This document shows, in pieces, positions 18,694 to 26,772 of a stretch of DNA of 64,000 nucleotides. The notes below the pieces were generated by a model that saw only the letters and a list, made by a program, of their open reading frames with translations, was not told the DNA's origin and made no database searches. How positions within the stretch are numbered: position 1 is the stretch's first letter; each line of letters opens with the position of its first letter. The DNA comes from Candidatus Aalborgicola bjergmarkensis (GTDB lineage Bacteria > Pseudomonadota > Gammaproteobacteria > Burkholderiales > Burkholderiaceae_C): contig JADJFE010000030.1 of the NCBI GenBank assembly GCA_016708725.1, positions 1 through 64,000 on the forward strand, in the 5' to 3' direction. Made by a program: the position numbers and the translations under genes.

Positions 18694-19203
18694 CCCACAA
18701 GGGTCTTGCCCACGGGCCTGACGCGCTTCGCTTGCCAAATTGCCATTTGAAAATAAAACCATGAAGACCAATACCAAGACAAAAACCCGGGGCAACGCCA
18801 TCCAGTTGCATACGCACAAAACGAGAACAGCTTAAATTAACTGAAAATTTTGTCTTGACTCTCAGTTCCACCTTACACCGGTTCACCAAGTATCAAAACC
18901 GGTATTCTGCCAACAACGCAAGAGCCTCGATTTGATCAGCAACGGTGATGGATGCAGCAATCAATCCATCACGGAAGGTGATCATGCTCAGTCGAGCAGG
19001 GTGGCAACCCATGCTTGCGTAACCAAATTTCATCTTCAAACGGGTTGCTTCTTCAATGAACTGAAGTCGCTTCTTCACGCACATTGGTCGAGCCAATGAT
19101 CGCCGATTCTGTTTCCTGCAGGCCATCAAGTTACAAACAGCCGCGCAACCGGTGGGTCAGCTTTCTGTGAGCACAGGTGGGTCAGTTATTTTGAGCGCCG
19201 AAG
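18694..19203. other. Right noncoding end of the ParB-type IS21 element
   Basis: No convincing gene. A minus-strand frame at 18893-19129 (78 codons) contains FGYASMGCHPARLSMITF and may be a remnant of something else, but I cannot place it. A 24-codon plus frame (18761-18835) of Lys/Thr-rich composition follows the hairpin. The terminal inverted repeat with two TGACCCACC-complement sites occupies 19151-19203. Confidence 0.4.
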
Positions 19204-19526
19204 GGCTGGACAGGTCCAAGCTTAAACTCATCTCGAAACATGTCCATGTACGTTACCCCGCTGCTCGTCAGGCGGTCTGTGGGGTGGTTCGCCAATATCT
19301 GCACATTGTCGCCAATAGAGCAGAAGCGCCCCAGAATCGTTGAGTGAAGTCTGGTCCCGGGACTGATCGTAGAATATGACCCGATGGACGCGTCGTTGAG
19401 GCATACCTTTGGCCAGATTCTTATTGGCGGCTCGAAAACGAGCGGGAAACCAAGTTCCGTTCCGGCGGGCATGGTTATCCCTTTTAGCTCCAACTCGCGC
19501 ACCGACTCAGAAGAAACTGCAATAAG
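19204..19526 (-). pseudogene. Xenobiotic-type acetyltransferase, fragment 2 of 4 (N-terminal half)
   Basis: Encodes LIAVSSESVRELELKG, then VFEPPIRIWPKVCLNDASIG, SYISPG-like coils, and GRFCSIGDNVQILANHPTD, which carries the NHP motif around the catalytic His of xenobiotic (CatB/Vat) acetyltransferases. On its 3' side the gene is interrupted after GPVQP by the ParB-type IS21 element; on its 5' side, after a few codons, by the 525-aa-protein element. Confidence 0.9.
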
Positions 19527-21234
19527 ATTTGTCTTAGCGTGGCCGTTGGCCGCAACCAAATGGTGTCGCCTCTGTTGCCTGCGGATTGAGTTTGCGGGGA
19601 CAATATTCCCAACCTCAAAAAAGAGGTAGACCACCACGAGGCTACGGAGGCGACATGAACATTTTCCTCGAAAAGTTTCACGATCTCATTCAAGGTGTCA
19701 TCGAAGGATTTGATCGATTAATTTTCAAGGGGCATTTGACCTCCCTGTTTCCGCAAGGTGCCTTTGGGCGCTACCTGTCCAAGCGTGGCGTTTTACTCAA
19801 AGATGCGGGCAAGTTCTTCGAAGCCGAAACGGCCCGCATCGTCAATCATGCCAAGGATGTCGCTGAGCAAGCCGGTCGGCCCTACATTTATCTCGAATCC
19901 GCCCACACCCACGCCAGCGGCCAGTCCAAGGAATCTAAGGCTCAAGAGATTGCCCAGCGTGACCAAATTACAGAAGGTCTGGTGTGCATCTTCGCTGTCC
20001 TGGAGGTCTGCTCATCGTTTGCAGTGATTGGTAACCGCAAAACACATCGTCTCGAAATTGTCAGTCGTAAGCGCAAATGCTTGCACCTGTATTGGTATTT
20101 GATTGATCCCGAGTTTGGCTGGATGCATGTGCGTGTGCAAACCTGGGCACCTTACACGATTCAGATATACATCAATGGTCGCGAGTGGATGTGTCGCCAG
20201 CTCACCAAGCAAGGTGTTGATTTTCAACGCAGTGACAACAAGATTGTGTGGTGTGCTGACTTGGAGGCTGCCGCAAAACTGAGTGAGAAGTTCAATCACA
20301 TCGACTGGCCAAGCACGCTGATTCCAAAAGTACGCATGGTCAATCCACTGATAGATGATCTGGCCAAGGCAGGTTTCGCAGGCTACTGGCTTGGCACCGA
20401 TCAAGCCGAGTTTGCCACCGACATTCTCTTCAAATCCCAAGCCGATTTGCAGCGCATCTACAAGGACATCAGCACCGCCGCCATTACCGCATTCTCAGCC
20501 ACCGACGTCATGCGCTTTCTTGGTCGTAAGCCGCACGGCAACTTTACTGGCGAAATCATCATTGATAGCAAAAAGCGCCCCCAAGGCACTCGCATCAAGT
20601 TCCGCATGAAACGTAATTCCATCAAGATTTACGATCATCTCAACGTCTTGCGGATTGAAACCACCCTGAATAATCCGGCAGAGTTCAAAATCCTGACGTC
20701 ATCCGAAAATGACCAGGGTCAAACCGTCTGTCGGTGGTCGCCTATGCGCAAAGGGGTTTCAAATTTCTGGCGTTACTCGCAAGTCGGTCATGGTGCCAAT
20801 GCACGCCTGATCGATGCTCTAGCCGATGCTCCTCTTCAAGGCGGGGCGATCGAAGAACTCGATCGCTTGAGCCAGTCTCAGAGCAAGGACGGGCATCGTG
20901 TGGCAGCGTTCAATCCGGTAACCGCAGAATGTGTTGTGCTGTTCAAAGCACTTTTGAGCGGTGAGTTTGCACTCAATGGGTTTCGCAATCGCGACTTGCA
21001 GAACAAACTTTTGACTCGGAAACCAAAAGATGCGGCTGAGGCTAAACGGCGCATTCACCGCACCAGTCGCCTCATTGCCAAACTGCGTGGCCACCGCTTG
21101 ATCAACAAAGTCCAAAACTCACGACTGTATCGTCTCAGTCAGCATGGTGTTCGCACCATGTGGGCGGCCGTACGCTTGCATGATGTTGACTTCCCAGTTG
21201 CTTTCAATACGCCGCAAACATTCGCGCAGTAGAG
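19527..21234 (+). mobile_element. Unnamed 1.7-kb mobile element with one 525-aa gene
   Basis: The reading frame of the minus-strand acetyltransferase is restored exactly (MKFLRNNC joined to LIAVSSE) if 19527-21234 is removed, giving a 1708-bp insert. A second, truncated copy with the same left end lies at 6090-6451. The left end has about 120 bp of noncoding DNA with the palindrome GGCCGTTGGCC; the right end comes 2 bp after the stop codon. No clear inverted repeats or long target duplication are seen. It therefore behaves as a discrete, moving one-gene unit, but it does not look like a known IS family. Confidence 0.75.
19655..21232 (+). CDS. 525-aa protein of an unnamed mobile element, unknown function
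   Basis: Starts at ATG 19655 with GGAGG 5 bp upstream (an in-frame ATG at 19586 lies in the conserved noncoding end and lacks a ribosome-binding site). The protein begins MNIFLEKFHDLIQGVIEGFD; it has a central conserved-looking segment (SRKRKCLHLYWYLIDPEFGW, MHVRVQTWAPYTIQIYING), FSATDVMRFLGRK, a RIETTLNNP stretch and a C-terminal winged-helix-like domain (SRLIAKLRGHRLINKVQNSRLYRLSQHG). I recall related multicopy proteins annotated only as hypothetical or MarR-like; I know no assigned activity. No DDE, HUH, serine- or tyrosine-recombinase signature was found by eye. Intact, unlike most of its neighbours. Confidence 0.8.
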   Translation: MNIFLEKFHDLIQGVIEGFDRLIFKGHLTSLFPQGAFGRYLSKRGVLLKDAGKFFEAETARIVNHAKDVAEQAGRPYIYLESAHTHASGQSKESKAQEIAQRDQITEGLVCIFAVLEVCSSFAVIGNRKTHRLEIVSRKRKCLHLYWYLIDPEFGWMHVRVQTWAPYTIQIYINGREWMCRQLTKQGVDFQRSDNKIVWCADLEAAAKLSEKFNHIDWPSTLIPKVRMVNPLIDDLAKAGFAGYWLGTDQAEFATDILFKSQADLQRIYKDISTAAITAFSATDVMRFLGRKPHGNFTGEIIIDSKKRPQGTRIKFRMKRNSIKIYDHLNVLRIETTLNNPAEFKILTSSENDQGQTVCRWSPMRKGVSNFWRYSQVGHGANARLIDALADAPLQGGAIEELDRLSQSQSKDGHRVAAFNPVTAECVVLFKALLSGEFALNGFRNRDLQNKLLTRKPKDAAEAKRRIHRTSRLIAKLRGHRLINKVQNSRLYRLSQHGVRTMWAAVRLHDVDFPVAFNTPQTFAQ

Positions 21235-21258
21235 ACAATTGTTGCGGAGGAATTTCAT
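21235..21258 (-). pseudogene. Xenobiotic-type acetyltransferase, fragment 1 of 4 (start codon)
   Basis: Eight codons MKFLRNNC from ATG 21258, with GGGTGA just upstream as ribosome-binding site, ending where the 525-aa-protein element begins. An in-frame ATG at 21270 (MGEYMKF) is an alternative start. These codons join in frame to LIAVSSESV at 19526. The promoter should lie in 21270-21400. Confidence 0.75.
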
Positions 21259-21407
21259 ATATTCACCCATCAATAATGTCCCAGAAGCTTACTGCACTAA
21301 TTCCACAGGATTGAACAATCTAGCAAGAAACATCAGAGAGCAACGCAACACCGGCCCATCCCCTAAGCCCCCAACTCACCGGGAATAGTAACAAACCCTC
21401 TAACTCC

Positions 21408-21483
21408 ATCCCACCACAAGCGTGGTCGGGATTTTCTGTCTACGGTGCCGTCCTGCTACCGCCGACTTTTACAGGAATCCCAC
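21408..21483 (+). promoter_or_regulatory. Conserved hairpin-plus-leader module, copy 2
   Basis: Hairpin ATCCCACCAC-AAGC-GTGGTCGGGAT followed by TTTTC, TCTACGGTGCCGTCCTGC and CTTTTACAGGAATCCC. It matches the module at 7298-7378 in order and in the tail sequence. It lies 70 bp upstream of the TPR-methyltransferase gene. It could be a terminator for upstream transcription fused to a translation or regulatory leader. Confidence 0.5.
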
Positions 21484-21553
21484 AAGATCCTGGCTAGCAA
21501 AAGCTAGTGAAAACTACAATGGGGCTTAATTCGTATTCATCGGTTACCGCATA

Positions 21554-24500
21554 ATGCCTCCAGCAAAACATCAGACAGCGCCACTTACCGATGAACTCAC
21601 CATCGACCAGGCCATTCAACTGGCGGTGGACCATCACCGAGGCGGTCGCCTGCTCGCCGCCGAGAGTCTTTATCGCGGCATTCTGGAAGTCCAGCCGAAA
21701 CACCCCGACGCGAATCACAATTTGGGGATATTGGCCGTTAGAGCTGGAAATTTTGAAGCTGCGTTGCAATTCTTTAAAACTGCCCTTGAGGCAAACCCGA
21801 ATAAGGTGCAATTCTGGGTCAGCTACATTGAGGTACTTGCCAGGACAAATCAGATGGATGCGGCACGTCAAGTGCTTGAAAGGGGGCTGAAGGTCGGACT
21901 GAAAGGAGCTGCCGTTGATAAGTTGACGGTAGCACTTGCGCATCCCACCATTCATGACTCCGTATCTCGGGTCGCCGAAGAACAGAAGGGGGTAACTACT
22001 TCAGAGAAGCAAAACGTCAGCCCAGCAAGGAAAAAACCTAAAAAACAAAAGGGGATTGCCTCGGGTAGCGCAACACATGGGAAAAATTCAGAACCCAATT
22101 CCGCTGATATTGATGCCTTACTCAAGCACTTTAATGAGGGGCGATATGAGCGCGCAAGGAGTCTTGCTCAGGTAATGATTCAGAATTTCCCCCTACATCC
22201 ATTTGGGTGGAAGGCATTGGGGGTAATTCTTATGGAAATGGGTAACAGCTCCGAATCTTTCATTGCCACGCAAAAGGCCGTCAAATTAATGCCTGGGGCT
22301 GCTGACGCGCACAGCAACCTTGGCAACACACTGAGAGCCCTCGGTCGATTTGATGAAGCTGAAGCCAGTTGCCGGCAGGCCATCTCCCTCAAACCCGATT
22401 TTGCCGAAGCGCACAACAACTTGGGTAACGCACTGAGAGATCTCGGGCGGTTTGAAGAAGCTGAAACCAGTTGCCGACACGCCATCGCGCTCAAGCCCAG
22501 CCTTGTCGCAGCACACAACAACTTGGGTAACGTACTGAGAGATCTCAGTCGGTTTGAAGAAGCCCAAGCCATCTACCGACAGGCCATTGCCATCAAGCCT
22601 GGCTATGCCGAAGCGCACAGCAATCTTGGCAACACACTGAGAGATCTCGGTCGGTTTGAAGAAGCCCAAGCCAGCTACCGACAGGCCATTGCCCTCAAGC
22701 CCGGCTATGCCGAAGCGCACAACAACTTGGGTAACGCACTGAGAGACCTCGGTCGGCTTGAAGAAGCTGAAACCAGCTACCGACAGGCCATTGCCCTCAA
22801 ACCTGATTTTGCTGAAGCGCACAGCAATCTTGGCAACGCACTGAGAGATCTAGATCGGCTTGAAGAAGCCCAAGCCAGTTGCCGGCAGGCCATCACTCTC
22901 AGACCTGAATTTACCGAAGCGCACAACAACTTGGGTAACGCACAGAGAGATCTGGGCCGACTTGAAGAAGCCCAAGCCAGCTACCGGAAGGCCATCGCCC
23001 TGAAGCCGGATTACTCTCTAGCTAAAGTAGGATTTGCCGAATGTGTTTCATTGATGCGGTTTCATAGCATCACACCTTCAGTTTATGCAGCGACCGCTAC
23101 TGCTCTGACAGAGGTTTGGACGAGACCTTCAATTCTTTCCGGGGTGGCCTGCAATCTCTTGTTACTTAACCCTGAAATCAACGAACTTCTTGCGTTGGAG
23201 GTTGGTACTCGTTCCAATTCAACTCCATCTCCTTATGATGCAGATACATTTGATCGCCTAGGCAAAGACCCGTTATTGCTTGCACTACTAACGTCTGCAC
23301 CAATCCCCAATAGAAACTTAGAGCGCCTTCTGACTAATGTGCGTTTGCATCTTCTTAATACTGCATTAAAAACCAACAAAGAAGGTAGTAATAGCACAGC
23401 AGGACTGGCTTTCTTCTGTTCATTGGCGCATCAGTGCTTCATCAATGAGTATGTTTTTGCTTGCGCTAATGAAGAGTTGCAACAAGCAGTCCAACTGAAA
23501 GGGTTACTTGCCGATGCCATAACAAGCGCCACGGACATCCCGCCGTTATGGGTCATAGGCGTTGCCTGCTACTTTCCGCTCTTCTCAGTCGACAATTCAG
23601 AAACACTCCTGAAGCGTACCTGCCTTACAGAAATCAGAGACCTACTGACGCTGCAGATCGTGGAACCACTTGAAGAGCTTAAGTTGAGGTCATCCATTTA
23701 CTCGCTCACGACGATTGGCAAGGGCGTATCGGCAGCAGTTCAAAGTCAATATGAAGCAAACCCCTACCCTCGCTGGATTAAGGTTCCAAAGGCGAATACG
23801 CCTAAACCGATTAATGCTTTTCTTCAACATAAGTTTCCCAACGTCAAAATCCTGCCAATAGGCAACCTCCACCTCCCCGATATCCTAATTGCAGGCTGTG
23901 GCACGGGTCAGCACCCCATACAAACAGCCACAAACATTAGAGGGGCAAGATTGCTGGCGATCGATCTAAGTGCCGCAAGTTTGTGTTATGCCAAACGCAA
24001 GACGCAGGAAATGGGGATTGCTAACATCGAATACGCAAAGGCAGACATTCTCAAACTGACTTCGATTGGACGCGCGTTTGACGTTATTGAATCGGTCGGA
24101 GTGTTGCACCACCTTGAGAATCCGTTCGATGCTTGGCGACAGCTTTCTTCCATGTTACGCCCCAATGGCCTTATGCGTCTTGGCTTCTATAGCGAGATTG
24201 CAAGACGGGATGTCGTTAAGGCACGCAATTTGATCCGCCAGAGAGGTTATGGATCGATGCCAAATGATATTAGGGAAGCCAGGCAATGGTTACTGGAAAT
24301 GGATCGCACCGACAACCTCGGATCTGCTGTCCGATCTGCCGATTTTTACAGCCTCAGTGCTTGCAGAGACCTACTATTCCATGTTCAAGAACATCGAATG
24401 ACTCTGAAGCAAATTAGCGAATTCATTGTTGGTAACAATTTGATGTTCCTTGGATTTGAATTTACTGACTCGAGGGTTACTAGTGCATATAAGTTGCGAT

Positions 24501-24613
24501 TTGCAGAAGACAAGGCAGCAACAAATCTGACGAATTGGGAAGTTTTTGAACAGGAAAATCCCGACACATTCATTGGGATGTATCAATTCTGGGTTCAGAA
24601 AAATACTGAGTGA
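21554..24613 (+). CDS. TPR-repeat protein fused to a SAM-dependent methyltransferase
   Basis: 1019 residues. The N-terminal part holds two TPR-like units (AESLYRGILEVQPKHPDANH), a Lys-rich linker (about residues 150-175), then an array of near-identical 34-residue TPRs (residues about 252-489). A poorly conserved helical segment follows, and a class I methyltransferase domain sits at about residues 775-920: ILIAGCGTGQHPI (motif I), LLAIDLSAASL, and VIESVGVLHHLENPFDAW (motif IV/post-motif). Such fusions are common in beta- and gammaproteobacteria near glycosylation loci; the substrate may be a protein bound by the TPR groove. Followed 71 bp later by another methyltransferase gene, probably one transcript. 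Confidence 0.85.
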   Translation: MPPAKHQTAPLTDELTIDQAIQLAVDHHRGGRLLAAESLYRGILEVQPKHPDANHNLGILAVRAGNFEAALQFFKTALEANPNKVQFWVSYIEVLARTNQMDAARQVLERGLKVGLKGAAVDKLTVALAHPTIHDSVSRVAEEQKGVTTSEKQNVSPARKKPKKQKGIASGSATHGKNSEPNSADIDALLKHFNEGRYERARSLAQVMIQNFPLHPFGWKALGVILMEMGNSSESFIATQKAVKLMPGAADAHSNLGNTLRALGRFDEAEASCRQAISLKPDFAEAHNNLGNALRDLGRFEEAETSCRHAIALKPSLVAAHNNLGNVLRDLSRFEEAQAIYRQAIAIKPGYAEAHSNLGNTLRDLGRFEEAQASYRQAIALKPGYAEAHNNLGNALRDLGRLEEAETSYRQAIALKPDFAEAHSNLGNALRDLDRLEEAQASCRQAITLRPEFTEAHNNLGNAQRDLGRLEEAQASYRKAIALKPDYSLAKVGFAECVSLMRFHSITPSVYAATATALTEVWTRPSILSGVACNLLLLNPEINELLALEVGTRSNSTPSPYDADTFDRLGKDPLLLALLTSAPIPNRNLERLLTNVRLHLLNTALKTNKEGSNSTAGLAFFCSLAHQCFINEYVFACANEELQQAVQLKGLLADAITSATDIPPLWVIGVACYFPLFSVDNSETLLKRTCLTEIRDLLTLQIVEPLEELKLRSSIYSLTTIGKGVSAAVQSQYEANPYPRWIKVPKANTPKPINAFLQHKFPNVKILPIGNLHLPDILIAGCGTGQHPIQTATNIRGARLLAIDLSAASLCYAKRKTQEMGIANIEYAKADILKLTSIGRAFDVIESVGVLHHLENPFDAWRQLSSMLRPNGLMRLGFYSEIARRDVVKARNLIRQRGYGSMPNDIREARQWLLEMDRTDNLGSAVRSADFYSLSACRDLLFHVQEHRMTLKQISEFIVGNNLMFLGFEFTDSRVTSAYKLRFAEDKAATNLTNWEVFEQENPDTFIGMYQFWVQKNTE
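22307..23020 (+). repeat. Seven tandem 102-bp repeats encoding TPR units
   Basis: Seven consecutive 102-bp units each encode A-H-[NS]-N-L-G-N-[AT]-L-R-D-L-[GD]-R, a helix, and [YC]-R-[QHK]-A-I-[AST]-L-[KR]-P. Nucleotide identity between units is high, including synonymous sites, which points to recent expansion or gene conversion. Copy number may vary among strains. Confidence 0.9.
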
Positions 24614-24684
24614 CCTGACGGTCAGCCGTTCTTGGCCAAACGAACGAAACTTAACCCTTCAGCGACTTTTTTGGGATATTTCTT

Positions 24685-26217
24685 ATGGCAACCTGGTCTT
24701 CCGGCTACAACATTGAACTCGGTTACACCTACAACGCCTTTCGCGAACTCGCGCCGGAGTGGCTGAACTTTGTCGCGGTTCAAAAAGGGGTGGCCCCGCC
24801 CGGACGGGAATGGCGTTATCTTGAGCTGGGTTGCGGCCAGGGCATAGGATTGCTGCTGTTGGCAGCCCTGAACCCGGCCAACGAATTTTTGGGTATTGAC
24901 TTCAACCCCCAGCACATCGCGCACGCGCGGGCGCTGGCAGCGGATGCGCAACTGAATAATGTTCGTTTCGAAGAGGCAGACTTTTGCGCTCTCGCGAAAA
25001 ATTGGCCAGTGACGAATGGGCAATTCGATTATGTGGTGGCGCACGGGGTTTACGCCTGGCTCCACGGTGCGGTACGGGACGCCTTTACCCAGGTGCTTGC
25101 ACATGCCACTCGTCCCGGCGCTTTGGTTTTCGTGTCGTATAACGCCATGCCGGGATGCAGTTCCATTGCAGCCCTGCAGCACCTGTTGCGCTTGTGGCAA
25201 ACCTCGGAAGCGCTTCCCGGTGTGCAGGCGATGGAACGAGGGCTGGAGCGAATGCAGGCCCTGAATGACGCGCAGGCAAGAATGCTCACTGCGCTGCCGG
25301 ATATCAACACCCGGCTTAATAAGCTTGGCACCGGAGAGTTGCCCTATCTCGTGCAGGAATATCTCCATGACAACTGGCATCCACAGTGGTTTGATGCTGT
25401 CGTCAAGGATCTCGCCACCGCCAAGCTCAATTTTGTCGGTAGTGCCGATATCTGTGACCATTATCTTTCCGCCTTCATGCCGACGCCCCAGCGCGAACTT
25501 CTAAAAACTTTCAGCGATCCTGTCGTCAAGGAAGTGATGCAGGATGTCATCATCCATAGAAATTTTCGCCGGGATGTGTTTTCACGTGGTGCCCCGCCTC
25601 TCTCTCGGGCCAGGCAACAACGTCTCCTGCTGGAAACCCGGTTGGTGTTGTCTAACCCTCAACCCGTTGGAGAATTGAAATTCGCAATCACAGGCTTTGC
25701 GTTCGAGGGCAGGCGTGATATTTACGTTCCTCTCTATGAGGCATTTGCCAATAAGGGGCCACAGACCATTGCAGAACTACGCCAATTGCCAGACGTTGGT
25801 GTTAGAACTTTTACTGAAACTCTGTCAAACCTCACCATGATGATGCATGCCAGTCACATCGCCATTCACTCGCCAGCCCTTGACTCAGCGCCGGCAAAGC
25901 GACTCAATGCTGTTCTGGCAACTGCCGCTCTGGATGGTGCTTCCTACCAATTTCTGGCGTTGCCTGCGTTGGGGCAGTTCGTCAAAGCAACTGACACCAA
26001 CATGATTTTGCTGGCCTTGACGGTTCAGAAACCGGAACAAACGGCCACCGAGCTCGCCAAGGGGCTTACCGAAGCACTACAGTCCAATCAGAAGAGTCTT
26101 CTCGTCGAAGGGAAACCGATCCATGACAATGAAACATTCTCTCGGCAAGCTGAAATCCTCGCGCAGCAGTTCTGTGAAACAACTCTTCCTCGCTGGAAGC
26201 AATTCGGTGTGCTGTAA
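24685..26217 (+). CDS. Class I SAM methyltransferase with C-terminal regulatory domain
   Basis: 510 residues from ATG 24685. The N-terminal methyltransferase domain shows YLELGCGQGIGLLLLAA (motif I), FLGIDFNPQHIAHAR (motif II), and VAHGVYAWL (motif IV position). The rest (from about residue 210) is a long helical domain of the 'methyltransferase regulatory' type (HDNWHPQWFDAVVKDL, FEGRRDIYVPLYEAF). Such proteins are often adjacent to TPR or glycosyltransferase genes and are thought to act in glycan or protein modification. Substrate unknown. Confidence 0.85.
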   Translation: MATWSSGYNIELGYTYNAFRELAPEWLNFVAVQKGVAPPGREWRYLELGCGQGIGLLLLAALNPANEFLGIDFNPQHIAHARALAADAQLNNVRFEEADFCALAKNWPVTNGQFDYVVAHGVYAWLHGAVRDAFTQVLAHATRPGALVFVSYNAMPGCSSIAALQHLLRLWQTSEALPGVQAMERGLERMQALNDAQARMLTALPDINTRLNKLGTGELPYLVQEYLHDNWHPQWFDAVVKDLATAKLNFVGSADICDHYLSAFMPTPQRELLKTFSDPVVKEVMQDVIIHRNFRRDVFSRGAPPLSRARQQRLLLETRLVLSNPQPVGELKFAITGFAFEGRRDIYVPLYEAFANKGPQTIAELRQLPDVGVRTFTETLSNLTMMMHASHIAIHSPALDSAPAKRLNAVLATAALDGASYQFLALPALGQFVKATDTNMILLALTVQKPEQTATELAKGLTEALQSNQKSLLVEGKPIHDNETFSRQAEILAQQFCETTLPRWKQFGVL

Positions 26218-26772
26218 TGATTGACGCCCCGTCGGCAGTGCCGTTTGGTTTGGAAGCAAGACGGCAAGACGGGTCACCTATTAGCCGATCTCCGTCAATA
26301 GGGCAAGCAAAATACTGCGCTCGCCCCGCATTTTGTTGTCAAACTGAATTTTAAAGTCACTTTTTCACGCTGCACACTTTGGTTCTCGAAATCTGGTTGC
26401 GTCACTGCGCACCAGTCACCCATCAGGATCAAGGCTGGGGTGTGTGGCGATACTGTTGTCAGCGTCGCCACCTACCTCGCCCCTGGCTGCGTTCGCAGCC
26501 CCAGAAAACCCTCTGTTCACCAGCGCCTCCAATAGCCGCAAACCGTTGCCGGTTCGCACAGGTCTATGGCTCAGGCCTTTGGCCTGTCCAACCCCTTGAT
26601 GGCTGACGCCGTGGGCACAAGTGAAAATTGTTGTCTTGAAATTGAGTTCGGGTGGGGCCGCTGAGCACGTGCAATCAGGTCTTTTGGTTTTACCAACCCC
26701 ACAGCAGCACTGCACTCAGCGCCCCGTTACATCGTTGTTCCTTTCATTTGTCTGCCTCTTCTGGATTACTCA
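26218..26772. other. Noncoding region between methyltransferase and IS110 transposase
   Basis: About 550 bp with no gene I can support. GCCGTCGGC-like and AAGACGGCAAGACGGG stretches lie just after the methyltransferase stop. The right-hand ~370 bp, downstream of the transposase gene, may be the 3' noncoding end of the IS110-family element, where members of the IS1111 branch encode their bridge RNA. I could not define the boundary. Confidence 0.35.

Larger units (their letters stand above)
9327..19203 (+). mobile_element. IS21-like element with zinc-protein, ParB-like, istA and istB genes (invaded twice)
   Basis: Outer boundaries are the inverted repeats CTTTGGCGCTCA (9327) and its near-complement TGAGCGCCGAAG (ending 19203), each followed inward by repeated TGACCCACC sites (9347, 9371 on the left; complements near 19151 and 19176 on the right). 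The target GGCTGG is duplicated at 9321-9326 and 19204-19209. Subtracting the IS1634-like insert (1.77 kb) and the inner IS21-like insert (3.38 kb plus 7 bp) leaves about 4.7 kb with gene order zinc protein, parB-like, istA, istB. This is much larger than a classical ~2-2.5 kb IS21. The ends with multiple subterminal sites and the short TSD are IS21 features. Confidence 0.88.

Noticed and set aside
18893..19129. A real minus-strand gene of 78 codons
   Set aside because: It has no ribosome-binding site, lies in the noncoding end of an IS21-like element, and resembles no family I recognise.
1..19203. Many frameshifts as sequencing errors
   Set aside because: They are confined to mobile-element genes; the housekeeping and signalling genes from 28 kb onward are intact, so genuine decay is the better explanation. 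A few single-base lesions (near 11465, 15175, 27304) could still be errors.
19586..19654. An upstream ATG adding 23 residues to the 525-aa protein
   Set aside because: ATG 19655 has GGAGG at ideal spacing, whereas 19586 has no ribosome-binding site and lies in the conserved noncoding end.
22307..23020. Regular repeats resembling a CRISPR array
   Set aside because: The 102-bp period codes in-frame TPR units within one long gene; there are no unique spacers and no cas genes.
26219..26772. Plus-strand ORFs at 26379-26606 and 26621-26824
   Set aside because: Composition is not protein-like (many Cys/Pro/His), and there are no start signals; the region is more likely a noncoding element end.
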